Shown: positions 28,378-38,656, numbered from the stretch's first letter. The stretch is DNA of 64,000 bases from a bacterium (GCA_021832345.1 JAKBKY010000004.1:164857-228856); one strand, 5' to 3'. Notes: generated by a model not told the origin, from the sequence alone. Translations and numbers: made by a program.

Positions 28378-29385
28378 CTAGTTCCCACCGGGGTTGGTGA
28401 TGAGCGAACCGCCCGCAACGGGGATTGAAACGGCCCCATCTCCCAGCGCACTGCCGCCCGCAAGCGCTCGGCCGGTGAAGGTTGACGCATTGATCGTGAT
28501 CGATGAATAGGCGAAGATGTTCCCGTAGAAGGTCGCGCCGCCAAGGGTTGCGGAGCTGCCGACCTGCCAGTAGATGTTACAGGGACTGGCGCCGCCGGTC
28601 AGGATCACGTTGCCGCCGGCGTTGCCGTTTAGCACGGTCGTGAGTGTGGAGGCTATCTGGAAGATGAAGACACTCTGCGGGTTACCCCCACCGTCAAGCG
28701 TGAGATTTCCCGACGCAATTGCAAGGGACGACGTCGATTTATAGACTCCGGGAGGCAAGGTTTGCCCTCCCAAGTCGCCAGCCACCGTGGCCGTCGCCGG
28801 CTCGCCGGCAGCGGTATTATAGGCGGTCGTCAGAGCACCTTGCGCAGCTTGCGGCACCGCGGTGTTCGTATTGTAACCGGCTGCGTATATGGCGGTCGGC
28901 CCGTCTGTATCGGTTCCAGGCGGGTAGAATCCGGTCACTGCCGTTCCCGGCCAGACGCCGATGAGATCATCATTGACCCCGCCGGTGACCGCACCTGGAG
29001 CGTAGGTAACCAGCGTATTGCCTACATTTGTGACGGTTGAACCGGCGAGTACCGCGAACGGCGCAAGTGCTGGTCCAAGCGTGATCGCCGAGGCGCCTTG
29101 GTTGCACGACAACAGTGGCGTGGGTGTCGGCGTCGGCGTCGGCGTGGGTGTCGGCGTAGGTGTAGGCGTCGGCGTGGGTGTCGGCGTGGGTGTGGGTGTC
29201 GGCGTAACACCCGGAATCGGCGTCGGAGTTGTACCCGGAATCGGCGTGGCGTGGAAGGCGGGAACGGTGCAATTCCCCCCGCACCCGGCACCGCCGCCGC
29301 ACGCGGCCAGAAGCGCGAGGGCGACCAAAACTAATCCGCCCATCACCGGGGCTTGGAAGACGCGACTACGTTTGAATGCGTTCAT
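28378..29385 (-). CDS. DUF3494 ice-binding-like lipoprotein
   Basis: This 335-residue lipoprotein has signal and lipobox ALLAACGG, then a Gly/Cys segment and about 17 Thr-Pro pairs forming an extended stalk. A C-terminal DUF3494 beta-solenoid follows, with '[14 protein letters not shown]', '[19 protein letters not shown]', '[11 protein letters not shown]' and '[22 protein letters not shown]'. DUF3494 covers bacterial ice-binding/antifreeze proteins, though many members have adhesive or unknown roles. CAGGAG precedes the ATG. It probably stands on the outer membrane surface. It lies directly downstream of the stalk-domain barrel gene (15 bases), so both surface proteins may be one operon. Confidence 0.9.
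   Translation of the reverse strand: MNAFKRSRVFQAPVMGGLVLVALALLAACGGGAGCGGNCTVPAFHATPIPGTTPTPIPGVTPTPTPTPTPTPTPTPTPTPTPTPTPTPTPLLSCNQGASAITLGPALAPFAVLAGSTVTNVGNTLVTYAPGAVTGGVNDDLIGVWPGTAVTGFYPPGTDTDGPTAIYAAGYNTNTAVPQAAQGALTTAYNTAAGEPATATVAGDLGGQTLPPGVYKSTSSLAIASGNLTLDGGGNPQSVFIFQIASTLTTVLNGNAGGNVILTGGASPCNIYWQVGSSATLGGATFYGNIFAYSSITINASTFTGRALAGGSALGDGAVSIPVAGGSLITNPGGN
29116..29206 (-). repeat. Thr-Pro hexanucleotide tandem repeat
   Basis: About fifteen copies of a 6-base unit (GGCGTN/GGTGTN on the plus strand) encode an uninterrupted run of Thr-Pro dipeptides between the lipid anchor and DUF3494 domain. Copy number is likely variable between strains. Confidence 0.85.
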
Positions 29386-29400
29386 GATTCTCCTGACCGC

Positions 29401-30696
29401 TTAGAACTTCAAGCCGAGGCCGATGTAGGGGCCCCCGTGCGTCTGACCGATGGGTGCATTCTGTTCGGCGCCGTACCGGTCGCCACTAAAACCACCGTAG
29501 ATGTAGACCGGGGAGTGCGCGAAGACGAGGTCGAGGCCCACGTTGTATTGGAGGATCCGGTACTGCTGCCGATACACCTTACCCGCGTTCGGACTCGTGG
29601 AGCTGGTGACGGTATAGTTGCCGCTCGCGTTTGGGTAGTAGAACGCGGACCCGAAGAAGTTGATCCCCCTTCGCAGGTCGGGTAACTTTTCGACCCCGAC
29701 GCCGAGGCCGTTCAGCGTCGGATAGCCGTAATTATTGGTTGCGCGCAGGTACCCGACACCGACATAGACTCGCGGAGCCGCAACCTGGTACTCCAGGCGT
29801 GCATCTAACGTGCTTTGCCGGGCGAGGAAGACCGGCGTGAACGCCGAGCCGCCGTCGATGGTTGCAAACTGCGTATAGTGGTTGCCGTAGGCATCGGTGA
29901 GGTTGTCGCTGGTTACATACGTGTCATAGCGGTAGCCAAATTTCACGGCGAACTTTGAGTGCTCGAACATGTAGGCGCCGCTCGCCAAGTACGAACGGCA
30001 GTACTGGCCTGCGGAAAATTCGTTGTAATCGTTGCCTTTCGCGACCGCGGCTTCGATGAACCCGCGATACGTGCGCAGTGGGATCACGATAGGCACCGCG
30101 GTAGGCACGGCGGTGGGTGCTGCGGTAGGCGCAACGGTAGGCATTGGGGTCGGCGTCGCGATGGGCGTCGCCGGAATGTAGCGCACCACGACGATATGCC
30201 GTCTGGGCACCCACTTCACATAGGCGCCGAGGGCCTCGGAGAGTACCCGTACCGGGACGAGCATGACACCCTTGTAGAGCATCGGCGGCACGTCGAGCGG
30301 TCGCGACTCGCCGTTGATGACGACCAACCGTTTGCCGAGGGTCACCGAAACGCTCACACCGGGCTTCACGGCGGTAATCGTTCGACCGTCGGCCGAGGCC
30401 GTGACGACCGCGCCCATCTGTTCGAACATGCTGCGCAACGGGACGTAGATCCGACCGTCTCTGACCAGAGCGGCCAGCACCCGGTTGCGCTTGAGAATAT
30501 CAGGCCTTGCATACACGGTATGATTGTTGTAGAGGATCGGGTAGCGCCCTGATGGGGGGCTGCCGAAGTCGCGGGCTGGGGTGGGTGCCACCTGCGCAAC
30601 GTGCGTCGCCGCATCCGTCCGGAGAGCGGCCCCGCAGAACGCTAGAGCGAGGAACGATGCCGCGACCAAACGCGGCGCGCCGGCCATGTTTTTCAT
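29401..30696 (-). CDS. Copper-amine-oxidase-like stalk domain fused to an outer-membrane-type barrel
   Basis: This 431-residue protein has a signal peptide (MKNMAGAPRLVAASFLALAF). Residues about 50-185 form a Cu-amine-oxidase N-terminal-like domain with two repeats: 'RIYVPLRSMFEQMGAVV' and 'VMLVPVRVLSEALGAYVKW'. An Ala/Pro/Thr linker follows, then about 220 residues of alternating beta strands ending 'GGPYIGLGLKF', the terminal Phe pattern of outer-membrane barrels. The stalk domain probably faces the periplasm or peptidoglycan. No copper site is implied by the family name. ATG at 30696 is preferred over one 27 bases upstream because it opens the signal peptide. Confidence 0.85.
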   Translation of the reverse strand: MKNMAGAPRLVAASFLALAFCGAALRTDAATHVAQVAPTPARDFGSPPSGRYPILYNNHTVYARPDILKRNRVLAALVRDGRIYVPLRSMFEQMGAVVTASADGRTITAVKPGVSVSVTLGKRLVVINGESRPLDVPPMLYKGVMLVPVRVLSEALGAYVKWVPRRHIVVVRYIPATPIATPTPMPTVAPTAAPTAVPTAVPIVIPLRTYRGFIEAAVAKGNDYNEFSAGQYCRSYLASGAYMFEHSKFAVKFGYRYDTYVTSDNLTDAYGNHYTQFATIDGGSAFTPVFLARQSTLDARLEYQVAAPRVYVGVGYLRATNNYGYPTLNGLGVGVEKLPDLRRGINFFGSAFYYPNASGNYTVTSSTSPNAGKVYRQQYRILQYNVGLDLVFAHSPVYIYGGFSGDRYGAEQNAPIGQTHGGPYIGLGLKF

Positions 30697-30875
30697 AGTG
30701 AGCCTACTGATCCATGTATGCATTTGGTTTCAGCATAGTGGATATGGGAGGAGGGGGGTGTTCAAAATTGACCACCGCTCGCGAGAGGCGGGCGGCCCCG
30801 CCGAGTTCGGCGGTTAGGCGAGGCATCCGTGCGAATACAGGCCGTTGCCCGGAAAGGTCGAGAGACCCCAATGGG

Positions 30876-32459
30876 TCATGCGCGCCGGTTCGAATCGAGC
30901 GCGGCGGTCTTGCGCAAGAGTTCGACGCGATTGCGAACGCCAAAGGCACGATGAATCTTCGTGATATGTACCCGAATCGTGTTTCTACTCAACCCGAGCC
31001 GAGTCGCAACCGCATCGATGGAATCGCCCGCCCTGAGCAACTGCAAAATCTCGCGTTGACGAAGAGAGAGCCGAGCTTGGGCGTCATCGCGCACCACCTC
31101 GCCATAGCAGCGCAGCTCGACCGCGATACAGCTATGGGGATAGTGCAGGATACGGCCTTGCGCCGCTTGGCGCCATCTTTCACCCGCTCCCGACCGATAG
31201 AGCAGCGCGGCGCAGCGCGCTGCCCGCCAATCGTAGTTCATGGCCGCAAAAGCATCGAAAGCACGTCGCGCAGGCCGGCGCGACGGAGCAACCTGATTGG
31301 AACAAAACAGGACGATCGCCTCGGTGTACGCTTCCATCGCTTCTAAACCTGAATCATGCACCACGCCGAGGCTCAGCGACATCTGGGCCTTATAGATCGC
31401 GTACCTATCGAGTAGCCGACGCGCGCGCGCCGTATCGAACGGCGCGAAGAGTTCGGCAGCAAGCAACAGGGCCGGCCCTTCCTCTCCCGGCGCCGCGGAC
31501 CAGTCAACGCGCTTGGCTCGCTCGTAGGCATCGAGCAAGAGCGCCTGCCCGGTTAATACCTCACCCGAAGCGAACGCGATACGGGCCTGGTCCAGTTGCG
31601 CCGGCACCTGCCAGGCGGGATTCGGGACGAGGGATATGGCTCGATGTATCCGGCGCATCGCAGCAATGGACTCTCCGTAAAGCGCATTCGCCCACGCAAG
31701 GTAACGCAGCGTGAGAAACTCATGTAATCGGAGATCGCCCGACCACGTCATCTGTTCGTGGATGTGCGATACCAGCGCAAGCGCTTCGGGGAGATGCAAC
31801 TCTCCACAACGTTGCGAGAGCGCCTGGAGTAGCTCTGCGATGAGTCCCAGGTCGGGCACCGAGAGCGAGTAGGCGAGCCGCAGAGCGTCAGTCAACAGTA
31901 TTGCCGCAGCGTGGTACTCACGTCGACTCGCATGGATCCGGGCGAACAGGCTGGCCGCATGGGCTGCGGCCTCGAGGTCCCCGGCAACGTCAGCGGCTTC
32001 CAGCAGCCTCTGCGCCTGCTCGAGGTCATCGCTAAGCCAGGCCCATAACGCCAGCAAGAGCGTTACCTCAGCCGGCGGCGCAGCGCCGGGCCATGCGTCA
32101 TGAACACGATGAATGCACGCGCGCGCTTGGTTGCCCCGTCCCTGCATCTGGTGCAAGACCGCGCTCAGAGCATACGCACACGCTCTCATGGCGGGATCGA
32201 CGAAGGAGGATTCACCGCGCGTAAGCTGCACAAGCGCGGCGTCAGGCCGTTGCAACCGATAGAGTGCCTTCGCCGCGAGAAAGAATCGCTGCGCGGAAGG
32301 CGGTTCACGTTCGAGCAGGCGCAGACACTGCGTATAGTCGGCGGCATACCACAGCGTGGTCGCCTCGGACACGCGCGACCTGAAGCGCGATGGCTGGGCC
32401 GTCGCCCGCCTAGTCATCTCCATTGCCTCCGTAATCGACTTTTTTTCTTTTCCTGGCAT
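30876..32459 (-). CDS. LuxR-type regulator with helical repeat N-terminus
   Basis: This protein of about 527 residues has a long helical region resembling tetratricopeptide/MalT-like repeats ('AQRFFLAAKALYRLQRPDAALVQL' style). A C-terminal LuxR/GerE helix-turn-helix follows ('LSLRQREILQLLRAGDSIDAVATRLGLSRNTIRVHITKIHRAFG'). No P-loop ATPase, receiver or autoinducer domain is seen, so the input is unknown. ATG 32459 is preferred because GAGGAG lies 3 bases upstream; longer and shorter starts exist. It is monocistronic. Confidence 0.85.
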   Translation of the reverse strand: MPGKEKKSITEAMEMTRRATAQPSRFRSRVSEATTLWYAADYTQCLRLLEREPPSAQRFFLAAKALYRLQRPDAALVQLTRGESSFVDPAMRACAYALSAVLHQMQGRGNQARACIHRVHDAWPGAAPPAEVTLLLALWAWLSDDLEQAQRLLEAADVAGDLEAAAHAASLFARIHASRREYHAAAILLTDALRLAYSLSVPDLGLIAELLQALSQRCGELHLPEALALVSHIHEQMTWSGDLRLHEFLTLRYLAWANALYGESIAAMRRIHRAISLVPNPAWQVPAQLDQARIAFASGEVLTGQALLLDAYERAKRVDWSAAPGEEGPALLLAAELFAPFDTARARRLLDRYAIYKAQMSLSLGVVHDSGLEAMEAYTEAIVLFCSNQVAPSRRPARRAFDAFAAMNYDWRAARCAALLYRSGAGERWRQAAQGRILHYPHSCIAVELRCYGEVVRDDAQARLSLRQREILQLLRAGDSIDAVATRLGLSRNTIRVHITKIHRAFGVRNRVELLRKTAALDSNRRA

Positions 32460-32778
32460 AGGCTCCTCGACCTTCCTCAGGACCCCGTCCAACCGAGCGC
32501 CTTATTGATATGTGCCAAGAGGACTCGCCTTGGCCGGCAATCTCGGCACCCACATAGGGGTCTAATCGTCAACGCCTAACCCTTTCCTAGAGCCGCCTCG
32601 TAGCGCATGGATCGCCCATCGGTAGCGGCGGAACACAAGGGAGATCGTCTGTGATTTGGCTCTCCGCGAACCCGTACGCCCTGAGGCCGATCGGAGACTG
32701 CGCATTCCGCCCGAGGTGCTCGGTTCCACGTGGGTCCATGAGGCGCAAGCCGACCGCACACGAAACGGCGCCTGACCG

Positions 32779-32979
32779 GTGAGCGATCTCCCCCAGCATC
32801 CCTGCGCGCACTGCGGTCACGCCGTCATCTTACACGGCGATTACGGTTGCGTATCGCGCGAATCAGGCCTGCAGCAACGTCCGCCGACGGCTTGCGCCTG
32901 CACGAGAACCGGGACCGAACTACGCCTAGAATACGGTGCCGCTCCGCATGAGGACGACGACACCCAACGCAAAGCTTAA
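32779..32979 (+). CDS. Small Cys/His-rich hypothetical protein
   Basis: This 66-residue frame begins at GTG with 'HPCAHCGHAVILHGDYGC', followed later by 'ACACTR'. The CxxC-GH, H-x-D and C-x-C spacing is reminiscent of small metal-binding proteins common in GC-rich bacteria, so a zinc site is plausible. There is no Shine-Dalgarno, and the gene overlaps nothing. It ends 16 bases before the convergent ABC-F gene. Function unknown. Confidence 0.5.
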   Translation: MSDLPQHPCAHCGHAVILHGDYGCVSRESGLQQRPPTACACTRTGTELRLEYGAAPHEDDDTQRKA

Positions 32980-32995
32980 CCTGCGCGCGCGTGTC

Positions 32996-34810
32996 CTACG
33001 ACGCATCGAGCTGCTCCTGGAGGGACTCCCACTGCTCGAGCGCGTGGACGCTGCGTTCGGCGATCCGCTCGATCTCTGCAGCAAGGCCCGCGACTTCGTT
33101 ACGATCCGTATAGAGATCGGGCTGACCGAAGAGCAGCTCGATCTCGACCTTTCGCGCATCGAGATCGGCGATCTCTCGCTCTAAACGCGCGATCTGCGCG
33201 AGCAACTGTGAGCGAATCTTGAGCGGCGTCAAGCGACTGGACTTGCGCGCCTCCGGATCGCTTGGCGCCGGTGGGCTAACCTTGCGCGGCTGATCGGAGA
33301 AACGCGCCTCATACGCGTCGTAACCCCCATCGAGAACACCCCACGAACCGCCCTCGATCCAGAGCACCCGATCGCTCAGGCGCGTGAGGAGGTAGCGATC
33401 GTGCGAGACCACCACGAGCGCACCCGCATACTCATCAAGCACCGATTCCAGGGCCTGCCGGCTTTCAATATCGAGATCGTTGGTGGGCTCGTCGAGCAAG
33501 AGCACATCGGCGTCCTGCGCCATGAGACGAGCCAGCATGATGCGCCGCCGTTCTCCGCCGGAGAACGAATGCACGGGCCGCTCGGCGGCATCACCGGAGA
33601 TCCCGATACGCCCCAGCAACGCTCGGGCGCGTTCCGGCAGAACCGAGCCGACGGCTAAGACCGCATCGAGCGCACGGGCATCGGGATCGAGTTGGTCCTG
33701 CGCATTCTGTGCAAAATACGCGATACGTGCGGCGGGATTGTAGCGTACGCTCCCGCTATCTGCCGTGCGTTCTCCCGCGAGAATCGCAAGCAACGATGAC
33801 TTGCCGGAGCCATTCGACCCCACGACGGCCAGCCGCTCACCCTGCGCCACCCGCAGGTCGAGTTCGGCAAAGAGCGGCTGCGCATAACTTTTCGAGAGTC
33901 CGATCACCTCGAAGGCAAACCCATCGGTGGGCTTACGCGCCGACTCCAAGCGCACGTTGATACGACGGCGATCGGCCGCCGGTGGTGGCGCAACCTGTGC
34001 GGCGTACGTTCGCGCGAGTTGCTTTTCACGGCTGCGAACCTGGGCGTAGTCCGAGGAGGTGTGCGTCGCGCGCAAGCCGGCGATCGCAGCGCGACGCTTG
34101 TCACGCTCGGCGATGAACCCGTCATAGGCGCGCTGCTCCGCCTCACGGCGCGTCTGCCGTGCGGAGAGGAAGGCGGTGTAGGCTGGTTGAGCCCGGGCGT
34201 AGACGTGCAGGATGCCATGATCGAGCTCCCAGACCTGCGTGGCCACGCGATCGATGAAGTAGCGATCGTGAGAAACGATGATATAGGAACGCTTATCCGC
34301 AGCGATGTAGGTTTCAAGCCAACGCACCGTGGCGATATCCAGATGATTGGTGGGTTCGTCCAGGATGAGATACTCAGGATCGTCGATGAGCAGATGCGCC
34401 AGCGCCCCCTTCGAGCGCTGACCGCCGGAGAACTGGCGCAACGGCCGAACGTAGTCCGCAGGCGCGAAACCAAACGTTGCCAGCATCGTCCGCAGAAGTT
34501 TGTTGCGTAGACCCCACTCAGCGTCGGCAACGCGGGAGAGTGCAGCATCGATAAGCTCCTGCAAGGTCGCATCCGTCTCGTCGGCGACGTTCTGCGCCAG
34601 ATAACCCAGGCGCGCATCCTTGGCGCGCGCGATGGTTCCGCCGTAGGGCGCATCGACGCCGGCCAGCAAGCGCAGCAGGGAGGACTTCCCCGCTCCGTTG
34701 GGGCCGAGCAGCGCGACCCGATCGCCCTGCGCTAAGACGCCCGAGACGCCCGCGAAGACCTCGCGGGCACCGTAGTGGCACTCCAACTCATCAAATTGTA
34801 GCAGTTCCAT
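32996..34810 (-). CDS. ABC-F family ATPase
   Basis: This 604-residue soluble protein has two ABC ATPase domains and no membrane part. The Walker A motifs are 'GPNGAGKSS' (about residues 36-44) and 'GSNGSGKSS' (about 325). The signature motifs are 'FSGGQRSK' and 'FSGGERRR', and the Walker B motifs are '[12 protein letters not shown]' and '[12 protein letters not shown]'. The linker between domains (P-site tRNA interaction motif) is charged, and a C-terminal coiled coil follows ('[25 protein letters not shown]'). ABC-F proteins act on the ribosome in translation or antibiotic protection. Which subgroup (Uup, YheS, Ettl-like) cannot be fixed by eye; the coiled-coil tail favours Uup/YheS types. 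Confidence 0.93.
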   Translation of the reverse strand: MELLQFDELECHYGAREVFAGVSGVLAQGDRVALLGPNGAGKSSLLRLLAGVDAPYGGTIARAKDARLGYLAQNVADETDATLQELIDAALSRVADAEWGLRNKLLRTMLATFGFAPADYVRPLRQFSGGQRSKGALAHLLIDDPEYLILDEPTNHLDIATVRWLETYIAADKRSYIIVSHDRYFIDRVATQVWELDHGILHVYARAQPAYTAFLSARQTRREAEQRAYDGFIAERDKRRAAIAGLRATHTSSDYAQVRSREKQLARTYAAQVAPPPAADRRRINVRLESARKPTDGFAFEVIGLSKSYAQPLFAELDLRVAQGERLAVVGSNGSGKSSLLAILAGERTADSGSVRYNPAARIAYFAQNAQDQLDPDARALDAVLAVGSVLPERARALLGRIGISGDAAERPVHSFSGGERRRIMLARLMAQDADVLLLDEPTNDLDIESRQALESVLDEYAGALVVVSHDRYLLTRLSDRVLWIEGGSWGVLDGGYDAYEARFSDQPRKVSPPAPSDPEARKSSRLTPLKIRSQLLAQIARLEREIADLDARKVEIELLFGQPDLYTDRNEVAGLAAEIERIAERSVHALEQWESLQEQLDAS

Positions 34811-34914
34811 GCGCGAGGCCTAGATCCGACACCGCGTGCCGAATGCCTTGCAGCCATAGTCGTACGCCGGTGATCAGGAGTCGGCCGCGTCCGGCGCGAA
34901 GGGCACGCCCAAGT

Positions 34915-35880
34915 ATGGCTTTACAACGCACCGAACGCTACCAGCTCGCCGACGTGCGAGCAATCTACGAGCAACCGTTCCCGGACTTGGCCTTCGCGGC
35001 GATACAAGCGCACCGCGCGGCATTCGATCCGCTCGAAGTCCAGTGCTCGACCTTGCTAAGCATCAAGACCGGCGGCTGTCCGGAAGACTGCACGTACTGC
35101 CCGCAGAGCGCTCGCTATCACACCCCGGTGCGCGCCGAGCCACTCATGCCGTTGCCCCAGGTACTCGATGCCGCGCGCGCAGCCAAAGCCGGCGGCGCCA
35201 CGCGCTTCTGCATGGGTGCCGCGTGGCGTGGCGTCAAGGACGGCCCGGAGTTCGATCGGGTGCTGGAGATGGTGCGCGAGGTTTCGTCGCTTGGCATGGA
35301 GACCTGCGTCACGCTGGGGCTCTTACAGGAACATCAAGCGCGCCGTTTGCGCGATGCGGGGCTCGACTACTACAATCACAACCTCGACACGTCGGAATCG
35401 TACTATGCACAAGTCGTCTCCACGCGCACCTTCGAGCAACGCCGCGAGACCCTCGGCCACGTGCGCGACGCCGGGATCCACGTGTGCTGCGGAGGCATCG
35501 TCGGCATGGGTGAATCCAAGAACGACCGCATCGCCTTCCTCTGGGAGCTTGCCAACTTCGAAACGCCGCCGGAATCCGTTCCCATCAACGTGCTGGTCCC
35601 GGTTGAGGGCACGCCGCTTGCCGACCGGCAGACCATCGATCCGCTGGAGTTCGTGCGTACCGTCGCCACGGCACGCATCCTCATGCCGCACTCGATGGTA
35701 CGCCTCTCCGCAGGCCGGCGTGAGATGAGCACGGAGTTGCAGGCTCTCTGCTTCCTGGTTGGGGCAAACTCGATCTTCGCCGGCGACAAGCTCTTGACGA
35801 CCCCCAATCCAGGCGATGCGCAGGACGAGGAGCTCCTGCGTGCCCTAGGCATGCGCCCCATGGCATTGCCGCTCCGATAG
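34915..35880 (+). CDS. bioB: Biotin synthase
   Basis: This 321-residue radical-SAM enzyme inserts sulfur into dethiobiotin to give biotin. The [4Fe-4S] motif is C55-x3-C59-x2-C62 in '[17 protein letters not shown]'. The [2Fe-2S] ligands and substrate residues are in 'FCMGAAW', 'YYNHNLDTS', '[11 protein letters not shown]' and 'IRLSAGR'-like '[10 protein letters not shown]'. The ATG at 34915 (MALQRTERY) gives standard length; an upstream in-frame start adds 24 Arg/Pro-rich residues. No other bio genes are nearby, so the pathway is dispersed. Confidence 0.95.
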   Translation: MALQRTERYQLADVRAIYEQPFPDLAFAAIQAHRAAFDPLEVQCSTLLSIKTGGCPEDCTYCPQSARYHTPVRAEPLMPLPQVLDAARAAKAGGATRFCMGAAWRGVKDGPEFDRVLEMVREVSSLGMETCVTLGLLQEHQARRLRDAGLDYYNHNLDTSESYYAQVVSTRTFEQRRETLGHVRDAGIHVCCGGIVGMGESKNDRIAFLWELANFETPPESVPINVLVPVEGTPLADRQTIDPLEFVRTVATARILMPHSMVRLSAGRREMSTELQALCFLVGANSIFAGDKLLTTPNPGDAQDEELLRALGMRPMALPLR

Positions 35881-36000
35881 CGCCGATGGGCGGGAAGACG
35901 TTCTCAAGCCGATCATCGCACGCGCTGGGATCTACCGGACGGCACGATCTCGGTGCCGCTGCAGGATGCCGCCGATGATTCGTACCGTTCCTAACAAGAG

Positions 36001-36666
36001 CTAGCGCGGCGGCCCGCCGTGGCCGTGGCCTTTGCCGCCGCCGTGGCCGTGATCTTTGCCGCCGCCGTGGCCGTGGTCTTTGCCGGCGCCGTGGCCGTGG
36101 TCTTTGCCGGCGCCGTGGCCGTGATTGCGGTCGTTCGACTGCGCTTGGCGAGCGAAACTCTCGCGGTTCTGCTGCGGCGAACGTTCGTAGACGTTGCGAT
36201 TGTAGTAGGCGTCGTGCGCGGTGCGTTTGTCGACGTGCGTGACGTACGAGTTGTAGCGGAAGTTCTTCCCCTGCCATTGGCCGCCGTCGTAGCCCTTGCC
36301 GAAGTAGCCGTGGCCGTAATCGACGTTCCCGTAATAGCCGACACTACTTCCCCAGTAGCCGGAATGATAGACGTAACCGGCCGGGGTCTGCGCCCAATAG
36401 GCGGGCGTCCAGTATTGGCCAGGGCGCGGTGCGGAGGTCCAGCGGCCCTGAATCCACTGATACGAGCTACCATTCCAGCGCCAATATCCCGGGATCCACA
36501 TCGAATTCGGTGCGGGCGGCGCGGGCTGTTGGTAGGAGAGGGTTGGGATCGCGGGTGGAGCGATCGCCGCGATGATCTGATTCAGGGTGATCGCCGATGC
36601 CGGCTTGGGTGCGAGCATCGCGACCGCAGCGACGACCGCGGTGAGAATGTAGCGACTGGCTTTCAT
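36001..36666 (-). CDS. Secreted WXXGXW-repeat protein with His-Gly repeat tail
   Basis: This 221-residue exported protein has a signal peptide (MKASRYILTAVVAAVAM...ASA) and a middle part rich in 'WIPGYWRWNG', 'QWIQGRWT', 'YWTPAYW' and 'HSGYWG' motifs of the YXWGXW/WXXGXW type. The C-terminus carries 4-5 copies of HGHG-x-GKD. The tail could bind transition metals (Ni, Cu, Zn) through its His, but this is inference. It lies 30 bases downstream of a lipoprotein gene on the same strand and may be co-transcribed. Confidence 0.82.
   Translation of the reverse strand: MKASRYILTAVVAAVAMLAPKPASAITLNQIIAAIAPPAIPTLSYQQPAPPAPNSMWIPGYWRWNGSSYQWIQGRWTSAPRPGQYWTPAYWAQTPAGYVYHSGYWGSSVGYYGNVDYGHGYFGKGYDGGQWQGKNFRYNSYVTHVDKRTAHDAYYNRNVYERSPQQNRESFARQAQSNDRNHGHGAGKDHGHGAGKDHGHGGGKDHGHGGGKGHGHGGPPR
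36016..36126 (-). repeat. 24-bp tandem repeat encoding HGHGxGKD
   Basis: About four and a half near-identical 24-base units encode the octapeptide His-Gly-His-Gly-(Ala/Gly)-Gly-Lys-Asp/Gly at the C-terminus of the WXXGXW protein. Unit similarity suggests recent expansion. Confidence 0.85.
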
Positions 36667-36696
36667 GATGGCTCCTTTGGTATTGGTGTATCCCGT

Positions 36697-37386
36697 CTAG
36701 TGGAACGAAGCGAGCTTGACCTTGGTCTTGCCGAGCGCCTGCGCGATGTCGTAGAGGGCTTGGTTGTTGATCCTATGATAGTTCGCATCGGCCTTTTCGC
36801 CGTACTTCGCGTCGATGTTATTCATGACGTGATCCTGAATCTTATGCGAAACGGCGTGATCCAACATCCATCCGGTCCAGAACGTCCCGTTACTCGTGGT
36901 GCCGAGGTTCACCAGCCCCATGGCCAGCGCTTTACCCTTGAGCGGTGCCGGCGTAGGTAAGGTGATGCCGGCCTTGGTCGCAATCTTCAGCGCATCTTCG
37001 ATCGCGAAGTTAGACGTCGTAAAGTACTGTTTGATCTTGGCTTTCCCATATTGCTTCGTGAGCTTCGCGATCTCGATTTTCGTCATCTTGGCGCCGAGCA
37101 TCGACGTGAAGGCCTTCGCCGTCGAAAACTTTGCAGCACCGCCGCCGGCCTTCACCAGCGCTGCCGTCGCCGCGAGGTTCGGCTTGCCCAGATACGATGG
37201 GCCGCCGTAACGGTCGCCGCCGATCAGCGCCGAACTGCTCCTTGCGATCGCCGCAGCAGAGGCGGTTGGCGCCGGGCTAGCCGTCGCAGACGCGCTGCTC
37301 GACGAGCTACTGCTGCAACCCGTAAAAGCGACCGCGAGGCCGACAACCGCTCCCAGCGTCAGCACAGTGCGCACAGGTTTCATCAT
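36697..37386 (-). CDS. Lipoprotein of unknown function
   Basis: This 229-residue lipoprotein has lipobox AVAFTGCSS (Cys about residue 24) followed by a Ser/Ala/Pro/Thr linker. The mature part is a helical domain rich in Lys and Ala ('KMTKIEIAKLTKQYGKAKIKQYF', 'DHVMNNIDAKYGEKADANYHRIN'). I do not recognise a family. GAGGAG lies 9 bases upstream of tandem ATGs at 37386 and 37383. It probably heads a two-gene unit with the WXXGXW protein. Confidence 0.75.
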   Translation of the reverse strand: MMKPVRTVLTLGAVVGLAVAFTGCSSSSSSSASATASPAPTASAAAIARSSSALIGGDRYGGPSYLGKPNLAATAALVKAGGGAAKFSTAKAFTSMLGAKMTKIEIAKLTKQYGKAKIKQYFTTSNFAIEDALKIATKAGITLPTPAPLKGKALAMGLVNLGTTSNGTFWTGWMLDHAVSHKIQDHVMNNIDAKYGEKADANYHRINNQALYDIAQALGKTKVKLASFH

Positions 37387-37553
37387 CTTAAGGCTCTCCT
37401 CGTGAAGCGTATTCGTCAAGCACGTGAACAGACGTTCTATACCCAAAATGGAGCGGTCTCCAAAATGATAACCAAACAAGCCTTCGCTTGCGAACATCTC
37501 CCGCTTCAACACACACCGAGGGAGCGACTCAACCCTCTGCGAAGCTCCCCGCG

Positions 37554-38507
37554 ATGCTTGGCCGGCGCTCGCTCATCAACGCGCTCCTCTCTGCTGCGCT
37601 GCTCATCCTTGCGCCGGCCTCCGGCACGCTTGCCGGGCAGCCGCCCATGGACACTCCCGCGCAGCTACTGTTCGACCGAACCCGCGCCGCGCTCAACGCG
37701 GCCAACTACCCGGCCGGGCTCACGTACGAGGTCGTCGTGCGGCTGACGGATGGTCGCACCACTGCAGTCAATCACTACCGATCCCACGCTGCCACGAGAC
37801 ATAACATCATCGCCGTGGACGCACAGAGCCGCGAAGAGGCCGCTCACCCGCACCACGTTCCGCCGGGCTTCAACCTCCCGCTTCCGTTTCTCTCGGGCGC
37901 GGTCGGAGGACGCGAGGTTCCGCCGGACATCTTTGGCGTGCCGCTCTTGGCTCCAACCTACAGCTTTGGACTCGGCAACGCCCATCATCGCACGCGACGC
38001 CAAGAATACGATCTTGTAGGCCGGATCCGTGCGAAGTTTCACGACATGCGTGCAGCGAACCGGCCGGCCCCGGCAACGACGCCGCTCCGCACCATCGCGG
38101 TCGTCACCGGTAAGCGGCGAGAGTATCGTGCAACGCTCCTGAGAAACGCCGCCATCATCGACGGCCATGCAGATAGCGTTCTGCTCCTCACGCCGCTGCG
38201 TGATCCGCATCGATACCGCTTGCGCGAGATCTGGATCGATAGACGGACGGATACCCCCGATAGGCTCATCACGGCGGGGAACTTCACGACGGGCCCCGGA
38301 CCCGGCGCACGATGGCGCATCACGTTTACCCAGATCGATGGAGCTCCGTACCTCGCCGATGAATCGGCGCACCTCGTGCTGCACGGCAGACTCGTCACGG
38401 TGTCGATCGCCTTCACGCATATCCACGCGGTTGCGCCGAGCCCGCTCTGGCGGCTCAGTCACCTCTACGACGACCAACTGGTTCTCGAAGAACCAACTCG
38501 CTCATGA
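37554..38507 (+). CDS. Secreted protein of unknown function
   Basis: This 317-residue protein has a signal peptide (MLGRRSLINALLSAALLILA...LAG) and a beta-rich mature part: 'YEVVVRLTDGRTTAVNHYRSHA', 'RLREIWIDRRTDTPDRLITAGNF', 'WRITFTQIDGAPYL'. The pattern resembles lipid-binding LolA/LolB or outer-membrane lipoprotein-sorting folds in strand rhythm only; I cannot assign it. A longer frame starts at 37488, but the signal peptide marks 37554. It diverges from the lipoprotein gene. Confidence 0.7.
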   Translation: MLGRRSLINALLSAALLILAPASGTLAGQPPMDTPAQLLFDRTRAALNAANYPAGLTYEVVVRLTDGRTTAVNHYRSHAATRHNIIAVDAQSREEAAHPHHVPPGFNLPLPFLSGAVGGREVPPDIFGVPLLAPTYSFGLGNAHHRTRRQEYDLVGRIRAKFHDMRAANRPAPATTPLRTIAVVTGKRREYRATLLRNAAIIDGHADSVLLLTPLRDPHRYRLREIWIDRRTDTPDRLITAGNFTTGPGPGARWRITFTQIDGAPYLADESAHLVLHGRLVTVSIAFTHIHAVAPSPLWRLSHLYDDQLVLEEPTRS

Positions 38508-38656
38508 AGCGAGAGAGTATCGAGAATCTTCCTGACCGGGTGGCGAATGACGGTCGAAAGTCACGAACGACGACTGGAGGTTAAGTCGCACTTAGGTTCA
38601 CATTATAAGGAAGCCGAGGCGGAGTGACGTTTTCCACCAGAGAACGCAGCACGACC

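Noticed and set aside
29018..29404. Plus-strand frame encoding long Gly-Val repeats
   Set aside because: It is the antisense reading of the Thr-Pro repeat of the DUF3494 lipoprotein.
30880..30910. GGTTCGAATC resembling a tRNA T-loop
   Set aside because: The flanking bases do not form a T-stem or acceptor stem, and the segment is the in-frame end of the LuxR-type gene.
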